64,000 bases of DNA, taken from assembly GCF_021165935.1 (NCBI RefSeq), contig NZ_CP088953.1, positions 248,001 to 312,000 of the forward strand, read 5' to 3'. Position numbers and translations under genes: made by a program. Source of the stretch: Microbulbifer elongatus (lineage in GTDB: Bacteria > Pseudomonadota > Gammaproteobacteria > Pseudomonadales > Cellvibrionaceae). The notes beneath the pieces were generated by a model. The model was given only the letters and a program-made list of their open reading frames with translations, was not told where the DNA came from and did not search any database. This document shows, in pieces, positions 27,539 through 37,890 of this stretch. Positions within the stretch are counted from its first letter, which is position 1; every line of letters starts with the position of its first letter.

Positions 27539-29593
27539 TTATTCCTCCCCGGAAGCAACGCTGAGATCCATCCGATACACCGCCTCCCCGCGCGGGTTTA
27601 CTTCCAGCAGTCGCGCCTTCGGCAACTGTGCAGCGATGAATTGCGCTACGCGCTCGGTATCCGGGGCGCGAAATACGATCTCAAGATTTTCGTTGTCCGC
27701 TACCGGCACAAAAGACCAGTTGCCATCCGCGGCCGGGGTAACCGGGCTGTTCGCGCGGATATAGTTGGCCAGCACCTGGCGGTTGGTGTCCGGAGACTCG
27801 ATCACAATATGCTCCTCCCCCGTACCGGCAAACATGCCGCCGCCCGCGCGATAATTATTGGTGGCAACCAGAAATTGATCGTCAGCCGATACATCCCGTC
27901 CCTGGTATTGCAGGTTGACGATACGCTCACCGTCACTCACCTGAACACAGCTGCGGCTGTACCGTGCCGGCTGCGTCACGTCGATCTGGTAGCTTACCCC
28001 GTCAATGACATCGAAGTTGAAACTGGGGAACCCGGCAAAGTTCACCAGCTCCTGCCGCGCGCTGGAAGCGGTGTCGATCTGATTGAATTGCGATGCCGCA
28101 CACTCCAGCCACTGGGCAAGCTCTGCCCCCGATACTTTCACCGCCACCAGCGTATTCGGATATACGTAGAGGTCGGCGGCATTCTTTACTTTTACCGTTC
28201 CTTTCGGCACCACCGTAAAGCTGCCCTCCTCCGCACAGATACCATCGCGGTCACACACCTTGAAGGGCGCAGCGGCGGAGAGCACCGGCAGGTGCTGCAG
28301 GTTCACGTCGCCACGAATCAGCTGTTCCACATACCAGCGCTGTGCGTCATTCACGATCTGAATCGTCGGGTCGTCCTTGACCAGGGCCAGAAAACTGAAA
28401 ATATCGTCGGTGGATTCACCAATGGGTTGGTTCATGTAGTCGATGGTGGCGCGGTGATCCTGTGACACCAATGTCTGCAGGTCTCCGTCGGGCTCAACCG
28501 CTGGCGCGCCGTCGACAAAGATTGCCGGTGTGGATACAGCACTTCCCGCTACCATCCAGGTATCCGCCGCAATATCGTAATCCAGCACCAGATCAATCAC
28601 TCCCAGGTGACTCCCCCAGTAACCGGGCATGACTGCCGGCACGCCTTTGATGGTACCCGCTTCGATATCAACCCCGGGCACCCCGGCAAACTGCTGCGAC
28701 GGGAACAACAGATGGCTGTGGCCAAACAGGATGGCATCGATGCCGGGCACCTCCGCCAGGTGCCAGCTGCTGTTCGCCTCGAGATTGCGCGCGTCATACA
28801 CCCGGGTGCTGATGCCGGAGTGGGGAATGGCCACCACGATGTCGGCACCTTGCGCGCGCATTTCCGGCACGAAGCGTTCGGCCATAGCGCGGATATCCCG
28901 GGTCTTCACCCGCCCTTCCAGCTTGCTTTTATCCCACTGCATAATTTGCGGCGGAACAAAACCAATAAAGCCGATAGTAATCTGGCGCGCTTTGCCATTG
29001 CGGTCCAGCAGGGTTTTCTCGATCAGCCGGTAAGGCTCGAAATACAGGCGATCATTTCCGTCGTCCGTATCGCCATCGTCGACAAAGATATTGGCACTGA
29101 TATAGGGGAAGTTTGCATCGTTGACGCTTTCCGCGAGGAATTCCAATCCGTAGTTGAACTCGTGGTTGCCGTAATTGGCCACGTCGTACTGCAGGGCACT
29201 CATGACTTTAAACACCGGGTGCACCTCGCCTTCGGCGATGCCATCCGACTGACGCCAGTCGCCCATGGGGCTGCCCTGAATCAGGTCGCCGTTGTCCACC
29301 AACGCGCTGTTCTGTGGATATTCCAGTTCTGCGCGGGCGCGGCGGATCAGGCTGGCTGTGCGTACCAATCCCACCTTGGGGTCCTCGGCGTCTCGGTAGT
29401 AGTTGTACCCCATCACATGGGCATGGATATCGGTGGTCTCCATCAAGCGCAGGTCCACCTGAACTACCCCGTTATCCTCAACACTCGAGAACGGTGCTGT
29501 AGATCGCTGATTGTCACCACTGCAGCCGAGCGCAAGTGCCGTCAAGAGACCTAGTACAGCGGGGGCTAACGGGTATCGAGTGGTGAAATTCAT
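27539..29593 (-). CDS. cpdB: CpdB-type 2',3'-cyclic-nucleotide phosphodiesterase/3'-nucleotidase lipoprotein (paralogue 1)
   Basis: 684 residues. The signal peptide ends in ALGC (lipobox near Cys24). The metallophosphatase domain has TTDIHAH (Asp-x-His), VDNGDLIQGSP, YGNHEFNYG, AIPHSG and FGHSHLLFP. The C-terminal 5'-nucleotidase domain holds the substrate pocket (NTLVAVKVSGAELAQWLE, TNNYRAGGG). It hydrolyses extracellular cyclic and 3'-nucleotides to nucleoside and phosphate. It is a close paralogue of the gene at 29953-31995, with long identical segments in both. A Pho-box-like array lies 55 bp before the start. Confidence 0.93.
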   Translation of the reverse strand: MNFTTRYPLAPAVLGLLTALALGCSGDNQRSTAPFSSVEDNGVVQVDLRLMETTDIHAHVMGYNYYRDAEDPKVGLVRTASLIRRARAELEYPQNSALVDNGDLIQGSPMGDWRQSDGIAEGEVHPVFKVMSALQYDVANYGNHEFNYGLEFLAESVNDANFPYISANIFVDDGDTDDGNDRLYFEPYRLIEKTLLDRNGKARQITIGFIGFVPPQIMQWDKSKLEGRVKTRDIRAMAERFVPEMRAQGADIVVAIPHSGISTRVYDARNLEANSSWHLAEVPGIDAILFGHSHLLFPSQQFAGVPGVDIEAGTIKGVPAVMPGYWGSHLGVIDLVLDYDIAADTWMVAGSAVSTPAIFVDGAPAVEPDGDLQTLVSQDHRATIDYMNQPIGESTDDIFSFLALVKDDPTIQIVNDAQRWYVEQLIRGDVNLQHLPVLSAAAPFKVCDRDGICAEEGSFTVVPKGTVKVKNAADLYVYPNTLVAVKVSGAELAQWLECAASQFNQIDTASSARQELVNFAGFPSFNFDVIDGVSYQIDVTQPARYSRSCVQVSDGERIVNLQYQGRDVSADDQFLVATNNYRAGGGMFAGTGEEHIVIESPDTNRQVLANYIRANSPVTPAADGNWSFVPVADNENLEIVFRAPDTERVAQFIAAQLPKARLLEVNPRGEAVYRMDLSVASGEE

Positions 29594-29616
29594 CTTTTGA
29601 CATTCTTACAGGACGC

Positions 29617-29680
29617 GTAGTCCACAGCTTGCCGGATGAAAAAGAACTTTTGACGAAGATTTGATAACAATTCCGTTACA
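29617..29680 (-). promoter_or_regulatory. Pho-box-like array and conserved downstream motif before cpdB paralogue 1
   Basis: Three 11-bp units read on the minus strand: TGTAACGGAAT at 29670-29680, TGTTATCAAAT at 29659-29669 and CTTCGTCAAAA at 29648-29658. PhoB sites are direct repeats of about this sequence (CTGTCATAAAT) at this period. Twenty bases further on is CTGTGGACTAC (29617-29627), repeated with the same spacing before 34028. Confidence 0.65.
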
Positions 29681-29695
29681 GCTGTTTATCCGCCA

Positions 29696-29896
29696 TTGCC
29701 ACTATTCTGTTGTAGGCTTACCGAAGACTTCCCCTGCACGATACCGCCCCCAATTCTGCGGTACAACATTGACTTCCACACCGAACAGAAAACCGTCGGT
29801 AAAGACGGCTGGATTGTTTATTTCAGACTGTACGCTCCGCTGAAGCCATTCTTCGACAAAAGCTTCAAACTCGGCGACTTTCAGCGTATCGATTGA
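29696..29896 (+). pseudogene. C-terminal fragment of a DUF1254/DUF1214 protein
   Basis: A 66-codon plus-strand frame ends GWIVYFRLYAPLKPFFDKSF then KLGDFQRID. This is very like the end of DUF1214 proteins (RLYGPLEPFFDKTWKPGD). The full protein has about 450 residues, so only the last 50 or so remain. The first residues of the frame show no family similarity. It lies between two cpdB paralogues and upstream of the cpdB1 Pho-like site, in the opposite direction. I infer a gene remnant. Confidence 0.5.
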
Positions 29897-29909
29897 GTAA
29901 TTTTTGCCA

Positions 29910-29936
29910 GGCGCCTATCGAGTTTCGATAGGCGCC
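29910..29936. other. perfect 11-bp inverted repeat
   Basis: GGCGCCTATCG and CGATAGGCGCC flank a 5-base loop, 17 bp after the stop of cpdB paralogue 2 on the minus strand. A run of five T precedes it on the plus strand, but neither strand has a T-tail after it. It probably marks the 3' end of the cpdB2 transcript. Confidence 0.55.
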
Positions 29937-29952
29937 GCTCTCTTACTCACGC

Positions 29953-31995
<2,043 letters not shown>

Positions 31996-32078
31996 TATTA
32001 GATCCTGTTAGCTTTTCGAAACTGCGCGGCGGTTTGCCGCCGCGGGCATTTACCCGGGTGGTTTTCAACAAGAGAGGC

Positions 32079-34028
32079 TCAGGGACAGGGACCGATTTCC
32101 GTCAGTGCGGAAACCGCTTCAAGGCTGGGATAGCTCATATACAGGTCCCGCACGCCTTCCACTTCTAGTACCTTGCCGACGATGGCGGGGTCATTGACCG
32201 GGCTGTATTGCGCGCGCTGGCCAGACTCAAGCTTTACGTACACAGTGGTGCTGCTGTTCAGATCGCCCAGCTCCAGAGCGTAGGGCCCATTAATGCCGCC
32301 AAGCACTTCACCCACCACTGTCAGCGGTGTGCCCTGGTTGCTGGCATAGGCGCTACCCACAGAAACTGCGTGGGAAGACCCACAGGACGAACCACCACTA
32401 CTGCTGCCGCTGCCATTACCTCCTCCACTACCACCGCTACCAGTCACCAACGCCAGGTCGGTAACGGACTCGATGCTCGGCTCGGACATGTAGTTGTCGC
32501 GTGTGCCGCTGACCGCCAGCAACTCGCCAATCAGCGACGGGTCGTTGTGTGGGCTGAATTCAGCGCGGTGCTGGCTCTCCAGTTTTACAAACAGCGTGTT
32601 GCCATTCGCTGGGTCCTGAATTTCCAGCGCGTACTGACCGTTAATGGCCTGGGTGATTTCCCCCTGCACATCCACCTGCGTGCCGACCGGCAGCGCGAGC
32701 GCGTCGCTCACAGAAAGCGCATTGCCACCGCTACCCCCACTGCTGCTACCTCCGCTACTGCCACTCGTTACAGGGCCAGAGGGCGCTCCGTAAGCCCCGT
32801 AATCAAAGGTGGAGGGGTCCCATGGGTTGTAACCGCCGGACGGCGTACTCCAGGGTTGGCCATTATCCGGATCATCCAACTCTTCTGTAGCCATGGGATT
32901 AGGTGTGGCAGTACCTGCGGGATGGGCGCTGCTATTGAAGTGGGTGTAACTTTCCGGCGTTGCCAGCCAGTCCACCAGATTCAGGCTGAGTTGCGCGGCA
33001 TTGCCGGCATCGGTCCATCCGGGGTAAGTACTTTTGGTATTGCCATTGTTCTGGCGTTTGTATTTGGGGGAGCTGTCTTCAATCGGACTGGAATCACCGA
33101 TAAACGCCGCCTTGCCCGCACCGGACTTGGCAATCGCCACATAGGGACCTTCGGCAACACCGCCAAAGTAGAGGCCGGAATCCACCGCGTGGGTCCAGGC
33201 ACTGGGGTTGTCACTGGAGGAGAAGTACACCAGGCCCTTGGCGCGGCTGGGATCGGTCACCGCCAGAGTACCGCCACCGGCCATCAAGATCGGCCCGACA
33301 CCGTCGGTAAGCCCTTCCACTAGAGAGGATTGAACAATACCGCTGGCGCCGCTGTGCCAGTCCACCGCATTGAAGCGAAAGCGGATCCCGAACTGCTGGG
33401 CCAGCCAACCGGACGTCGCATTTCCGGGATTGCGCAGGTCGCCGTAGCTGCCACCAATATTGAACTGCAACAGTGTCGAGCGGTTGTAACCGTTGAACAC
33501 TTCTGTGCTGTCCCAGCTGTTCAGGTTGCGATCGGCGTTGTAGTGATCGCTAATAAAGAAGATGCCTTTGCCGTCCGCGACAAAGTCTTCCAGCGCCTGT
33601 AGTTCGTTCTGAGTAAAGGGGCGATTGCTTTCCGCCAGAACCAGCACATCCGCGTGGCTGATGGCGGAGTAGTCGATGACCGCTTCGTTGGCATTGCTAT
33701 TCGCAGCGGTGGGGTTGGTGTAGTCGTCTATAAACTGGATGATGCCATCGGCATTTTTATCCAGTCCGCGGTATTCTTCTACGGTATAGCCAGCGTCAAC
33801 CAGAGCATCTGCGAAATCGGAAAAAGCACCATCAATCACCCAGTCCGCATTGCCCTCGGTGCCGCCGTGGGACACATCGAACAACACGGTTTTGCCGTTG
33901 TCGTTAGCGCCGGGCGTTTTTACCGGTGCCGGGTAGTTCCATTCGTAAGGGGCGGCTTGCACTAGCACTGCAAAAACCGCCGCCCCGGACAACGCTGCGA
34001 GCTTCGCAACCTTCACGATACTTTTCAT
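32079..34028 (-). CDS. secreted protein with GATase-like domain and two OB-fold-like repeats
   Basis: 649 residues with signal peptide MKSIVKVAKLAALSGAAVFAVLVQAA. Residues 25-400 read like a class I glutamine-amidotransferase-like/DUF4350 fold (KTVLFDVSHGG, DVLVLAESNRPF, GKGIFFISDH, GKAAFIGDSSPIEDSS). Two Ser/Gly linkers frame two repeats, about 450-540 and 565-649. Each has VDVQGEITQAINGQYALEIQ-like and LLAVSGTRDNYMSEPSIESV-like halves, resembling the OB-fold of YhcR-type nucleases. No nuclease catalytic motif is seen. The Pho-like site and cpdB2 downstream suggest a role in nucleic acid or phosphoester use, by context. Confidence 0.7.
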   Translation of the reverse strand: MKSIVKVAKLAALSGAAVFAVLVQAAPYEWNYPAPVKTPGANDNGKTVLFDVSHGGTEGNADWVIDGAFSDFADALVDAGYTVEEYRGLDKNADGIIQFIDDYTNPTAANSNANEAVIDYSAISHADVLVLAESNRPFTQNELQALEDFVADGKGIFFISDHYNADRNLNSWDSTEVFNGYNRSTLLQFNIGGSYGDLRNPGNATSGWLAQQFGIRFRFNAVDWHSGASGIVQSSLVEGLTDGVGPILMAGGGTLAVTDPSRAKGLVYFSSSDNPSAWTHAVDSGLYFGGVAEGPYVAIAKSGAGKAAFIGDSSPIEDSSPKYKRQNNGNTKSTYPGWTDAGNAAQLSLNLVDWLATPESYTHFNSSAHPAGTATPNPMATEELDDPDNGQPWSTPSGGYNPWDPSTFDYGAYGAPSGPVTSGSSGGSSSGGSGGNALSVSDALALPVGTQVDVQGEITQAINGQYALEIQDPANGNTLFVKLESQHRAEFSPHNDPSLIGELLAVSGTRDNYMSEPSIESVTDLALVTGSGGSGGGNGSGSSSGGSSCGSSHAVSVGSAYASNQGTPLTVVGEVLGGINGPYALELGDLNSSTTVYVKLESGQRAQYSPVNDPAIVGKVLEVEGVRDLYMSYPSLEAVSALTEIGPCP

Positions 34029-34050
34029 CTGAACCGTCCTTGGTGGGTGT

Positions 34051-34114
34051 GTAGTCCACAGGATCGAATACAGAGAAGAAGTTTTCGCTAAGATTTAGTA
34101 ACGATTTGGTGACA
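34051..34114 (-). promoter_or_regulatory. Pho-box-like array and conserved downstream motif before the OB-repeat gene
   Basis: Three minus-strand 11-bp units: TGTCACCAAAT at 34104-34114, CGTTACTAAAT at 34093-34103 and CTTAGCGAAAA at 34082-34092. CTGTGGACTAC follows at 34051-34061. The array ends 54 bp before the ATG, against 55 bp for cpdB1. The gap between array and motif is 20 bp in both. Confidence 0.65.
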
Positions 34115-34232
34115 ACCGGATTTTATTTGCGCGACGTCGTAGATTCTGAAACTGCAGTATAAATACACGACATTTCATGCGCCTGAACCCGGCTCTCCAA
34201 AGATTTCAGCAGCGCCCTTGTGATTAGCGCAG

Positions 34233-34340
34233 TCAGGACTTTCTCAGCACACATACCTGGTCACCGTAATAGTTGTCGCTGTAGTTGCATTCAGTGCTGT
34301 AATCGGCTTTCTGTAGCGCGCGTCTGATTTGGCCAGCCAT
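34233..34340 (-). CDS. small 35-residue protein, unknown function
   Basis: From the ATG at 34340 the frame reads MAGQIRRALQKADYSTECNY and ends VCVLRKS. The start has AGGGAG about 7 bp upstream, which supports real translation. It has two Cys, several Tyr and no membrane segment. The frame is open further upstream, but that part overlaps a likely promoter and lacks a ribosome site. Nothing in it is recognisable. Confidence 0.45.
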   Translation of the reverse strand: MAGQIRRALQKADYSTECNYSDNYYGDQVCVLRKS

Positions 34341-34451
34341 GATTTTCTCCCTGATTGTTTGTTGAATCAGAGGCAGAATAGAGCCAGGGGATGAATAGAT
34401 AAAATCAAATAAAACTTTCTCACCCATTGATAATAGCTATCCCCCCCCTCC

Positions 34452-35849
34452 CTAATCGCCGAGATACCCGAGCAGGGGGTGGGCCGCTGGCAGGAACACG
34501 CGGGAGTACACATCTTCCAGATCCAGCGGGTAAAACTGCTCGTGCACCAGAAAGCGCGCTTTACCGCGCAGATGGAACAGGTGCAGCATTTTGAACTGGA
34601 CTACCTCGGCGAGGCTGTTCGCGGTACCGGGGCAGTCCAGTACACCTTCTGCGACGGTACGGTCGCGGAGAATGGTGGCCACCTCCGCATCTACCCGCAT
34701 CAGATCGTCGAGTATCTGCAAGGCCAGCAAGTCGTGCAGGTCCCCGCGCCCCATACTCCAGTTTGGTTGCGGTGACTCCAGGTCGTGTAGCGTTGCCAGT
34801 GAAAAGGCCTCGGCGGTATCGACGCCCAGGTTTTTCAGGAGTTGGTCCATCGCCTGTTCAGAAGTCGTACCCTGCGGCAGCCCAAGGGCCCGGGCCTTTT
34901 GCGGATCCTAGGGCACGTGGCCCTTGCGGGCATAATAGGTGTACAACAGGGCCTTGCGCTGTTGCTGGTATTGCGTGGGCTCACCGTTGCGCAAACGCAG
35001 AAAGGCACCGCGGGCCGTGGCGCTGCCCATGGCGATATTGGAGAGTATCAGCTCCGCACCAAACGCGTGCCGGGCAATACGGCGCTTGCCGCCCCGATGC
35101 AGCGGTTCGTCCCGCCACTGTAAAAAATCGAAGCGGGGGGATTTTCCGTCGCCGCGAATTATTGCGCGCATCTGTTCAAGGTGCCGGCTGTCCAGCGCCT
35201 CCCCCTGGGGGCCGCGGGCGACGTTATCGCCGAATACCCCGGGCCATTCCATATTGGAGCCCCACACCGGCCGGCTGTTCTCGGTGCCGTGGCACTCGGC
35301 ACAGCTTGTATCATTGCGTTGCAGTTGGGGTTTGTCGCCGGAAAAATCGAATACGGAAAATTCCCAATGGCCACTGGGCTCGTGCAGCTCGGCGACATCG
35401 AGTAAGTGGTACTTCGGGTCGTCCGGCTTTGTGCCCACGTTCAACAGGAAACGTCCGTCCGTGCCAAATAGAACGATGCGTGGGTATTGCAGGTTGGACT
35501 GCCCGGTAGCCCGGGTGTGCTCCACCAGAGAAAAATTGGTGCGGTAATGCTCGGGGAAGTAATTTAACAACGCATCAATGGAGCGAATATTTTCCCGCTC
35601 GATAAACTGCTGGATCCCGTCGATCGACATCTCCAACACTTTCTCGCTGGCAGCCGGTGCGGCGCTGACAGACACAATGGTATCCAGTGGCGTCCTTGGA
35701 CAAAGGGTGCGGCCAACCTGCTCACCGCCCGAGGCCTGCAATGACAGTAGGCTATTCGCACTGGCAGCGATCCCCTGCCCACAAACTATGAATAAAAAAA
35801 GAATCCGTATTCCATTGCGGCAGTAAGCATAATAACGTTTAAAACCCAT
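34452..35849 (-). pseudogene. secreted CxxCH protein interrupted by an in-frame amber codon
   Basis: The gene starts at ATG 35849, its A shared with the TGA of the upstream gene (TGATG coupling), with a signal peptide (MGFKRYYAYCRNGIRILFLF, cut near ASA). SCAECHG near residue 205 is a haem-c CxxCH motif. At 34908-34910 a TAG ends the frame after KGHVP. The same frame then stays open for another 152 codons to 34452, with normal codon use (DPQKARALGLPQGTTSE, then MDQLLKNLGVDTAEAF). I read one gene of about 465 codons with a nonsense codon. An ATG at 34850 could restart translation. Family unknown; periplasmic cytochrome-like electron carrier or oxidoreductase is possible. Confidence 0.7.
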
Positions 35850-36511
35850 CACATTATTTTCTCCGGACACGAGGGTGCTCCTGCCACGAGCAACTGCTTC
35901 AGGCTTGCGGAAAGCCCAGGGTTTTCCGCAAGTTTTTGCAGCTGGTACTCAGCAGTGGCTGCATCGAATACACAATGGTAATGGAAAATACTCGCGGTAT
36001 TTTTCCGCAATACCATCAGCGCGCCTTTCGCCTGGTACTCGAGGTAGTAGGCAGAAAGCGGGCATCCCTGAAGTACACCAGACTGCGCAAGCATACTGCG
36101 CTGCGGGTAGTAAATGGGGCGATCAGACACCAGGTATTCCCGGGACGGGAACCCGGCGGTAGACACCTCCACACAATAATTGCCGAGACGGTCCTGCGTT
36201 ACAGCACTCTGTTTCCGCGCAACAAACTGGTCCGCGACAACCCTCTCCGCAACAAGTCCGTCCTTAAGCGTGGAATGACTTGACTCAGGGGGATCCACTG
36301 GCGGTAGCGGCTCCATCGCTGTACCGGCAGACTGGTATGGGGAAAACAGTGCGGAGTCAGGGGAAGGATCGGGTGGCGAGCTGGATACGGAAATAGCAGT
36401 CTCCGGCCACGGAAGTAACACAGGGTGTGATGGCAGCAGCCACCAGACAATCGAGGCCGCCGCCAAAGCGGCGCCCCCGATCATCCACAGTGACAGGATC
36501 AGAGTGCGCAC
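35849..36511 (-). CDS. signal-anchored protein of unknown function
   Basis: About 220 residues from a GTG at 36511; another GTG at 36547 would overlap the previous gene by 49 bp, and neither has a strong ribosome site. One N-terminal membrane segment (LILSLWMIGGAALAAASIVW) is followed by a Pro/Ser-rich periplasmic linker. A compact C-terminal domain with four Cys follows (YCVEVS, QGCPLSAYY, YHCVFD, APSCPEKIM). No family is recognised. It overlaps its neighbours on both sides, so it is clearly in an operon with the Cys-module protein upstream and the CxxCH protein downstream. Confidence 0.65.
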   Translation of the reverse strand: MRTLILSLWMIGGAALAAASIVWWLLPSHPVLLPWPETAISVSSSPPDPSPDSALFSPYQSAGTAMEPLPPVDPPESSHSTLKDGLVAERVVADQFVARKQSAVTQDRLGNYCVEVSTAGFPSREYLVSDRPIYYPQRSMLAQSGVLQGCPLSAYYLEYQAKGALMVLRKNTASIFHYHCVFDAATAEYQLQKLAENPGLSASLKQLLVAGAPSCPEKIM

Positions 36512-37557
36512 TGTGCCGAAGCGGCCTGGGCTTCGTCGGTAAAGCACTGGCCACAGGCAGCCGAGAACAGTGGATGGGAAGCCGGGCAGTTATCACTGGG
36601 CTCTGGGTTGGGCTCCGGTACTGGCTGAGGCTCTGGCTGCGGTTCTGGCTCAGGCGCTGGCTGGGGTTGCGACCCACTTCCATCACAACCACCGCGGTAC
36701 TCGCAATCCTGCGCTGATACGCCGGGCTGCCAGCTGCGAGTAAACTCCAGCATGGAGGCCTTCACAGACTCATCCAGGTCTCCAGCGTATTTGTCGATCG
36801 CACCGTCGCCCATGTAAAGCCCCACGTACGCCATGATGTCGTCGGTGGACAGTCCGCAGCCGAAATCTGTATTCAGCAGTTGCAGCGGGTCCGAACCCTT
36901 CGCCATACTGGCTTCATTGCGGGTCACGATACCATCACCATTGGTGTTCAGCAGGTCCACCAGCTCGTTACCTTTTTGCGGGCCGATCAGCGCGCTGAAA
37001 TAGGTTTTCGCATCCGCCACCGTCATCGTCGGGTTGATCGAAGGAACCGGACCCTGGTAGCCCGCCAGCGCCTGGAACTCGTCATCGATTTCAATACCCA
37101 GGTTGTACTCGATATCGATAATCGCTTCACGGGCATTAGCCGGATCGCTACAGATGCTGGCATTGCTGACAAAGGTGCCCGCCGCATTCAGACAGCCAGT
37201 GCCGTTGCCCACGTAGGTGACGCAGACCGTATCGCACCAGTCTTGGGTGAACTCCGCACGCCGGCCGGAAACCACATGCGAGGGATTTTCATCGCTGTGA
37301 CAGGTTTGTGCCGAGCCACCACTGCTGCTACCACTACTAGAAGCACCGCTGCTGGAACTGCTGCTGGACAAACTGCCAGAGCTTCCACCGTCGACCGCAC
37401 AGCCCCCGGAAGCCGCCTGAGCCGCATCCGTATAACAGGCGCCGCCACAGGCCAGTGGGTGACTGGCGGGGCAGGACTCGGCCTGCGCTTTCATGCCAAC
37501 CAAAAGAAACAGAGCCGCGGCGAGTAGAGCCCCGCGCGGCAGTTTGTGAATAGTCAT
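36499..37557 (-). CDS. secreted protein with duplicated Cys modules and EF-hand-like loop
   Basis: 352 residues from the ATG at 37557 (AGGG about 8 bp upstream), with a signal peptide ending MKAQA. A short module CPASHPLACGGACYTDAAQA starts the mature protein and recurs at the C-terminus as CPASHPLFSAACGQCFTDEA. A Ser/Gly tract follows the first copy and a Pro/Glu/Gln tract precedes the second. The central domain (about 100-290) has six or more Cys and LLNTNGDGIVTRNEA, an EF-hand-like or dockerin-like calcium loop. Function is unknown. It starts the three-gene operon that runs to 34452. Confidence 0.7.
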   Translation of the reverse strand: MTIHKLPRGALLAAALFLLVGMKAQAESCPASHPLACGGACYTDAAQAASGGCAVDGGSSGSLSSSSSSSGASSSGSSSGGSAQTCHSDENPSHVVSGRRAEFTQDWCDTVCVTYVGNGTGCLNAAGTFVSNASICSDPANAREAIIDIEYNLGIEIDDEFQALAGYQGPVPSINPTMTVADAKTYFSALIGPQKGNELVDLLNTNGDGIVTRNEASMAKGSDPLQLLNTDFGCGLSTDDIMAYVGLYMGDGAIDKYAGDLDESVKASMLEFTRSWQPGVSAQDCEYRGGCDGSGSQPQPAPEPEPQPEPQPVPEPNPEPSDNCPASHPLFSAACGQCFTDEAQAASAQCAL

Positions 37558-37731
37558 CGCTTTTCCCTTTCCATTTTTATTGTTACGAGCGACGCAGGCT
37601 ACGGCAGCCTCCCCCGGCTTTATAGGAAGGTGTTGCGAAAAAATATTGAGAAGCCGGCAAGAGCGAAAAAATGCGGGGAAATCCTCCGGTACCGAATAGC
37701 GCCAGACTATTGGGCAAAAAACAGCCATTGA

Positions 37732-37745
37732 TGTAAACGTTAACA
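37732..37745. promoter_or_regulatory. LacI-type operator, distal site before tal-xylB-xylA
   Basis: TGTAAACGTTAACA differs at one position from the palindrome TGTAAACGTTTACA. The central CG flanked by A/T arms is typical of LacI/GalR operators. It lies in the 333-bp gap between the divergent Cys-module operon and tal, about 150 bp before tal. Confidence 0.6.
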
Positions 37746-37822
37746 AAATTGAAGGAATGGCTAAAAACTTACCTTTCCAGCTCTGGTAATCCAATTCTGA
37801 CTAGGGCAGACTAAGCACAAAA

Positions 37823-37836
37823 TGAAAACGTTTACA
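37823..37836. promoter_or_regulatory. LacI-type operator, proximal site before tal-xylB-xylA
   Basis: TGAAAACGTTTACA is also one mismatch from TGTAAACGTTTACA, mismatched on the other arm. The two sites are 91 bp apart centre to centre, which would allow looping. It is about 55 bp before the tal start. Confidence 0.6.
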
Positions 37837-37890
37837 TTTTTCTGTAAGGCCCTCGCCGCACCAAAGTGACAGATGAGAAGTGATAAAAAA

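Noticed and set aside
29910..29936. 11-bp hairpin as an intrinsic terminator
   Set aside because: The T-run is on the wrong side for a plus transcript and there is none after the stem on the minus strand.
34908..34910. Amber codon as pyrrolysine or programmed recoding
   Set aside because: No PylT-like tRNA or recoding structure is visible and the organism type is not expected to use it; simple nonsense mutation is more likely.
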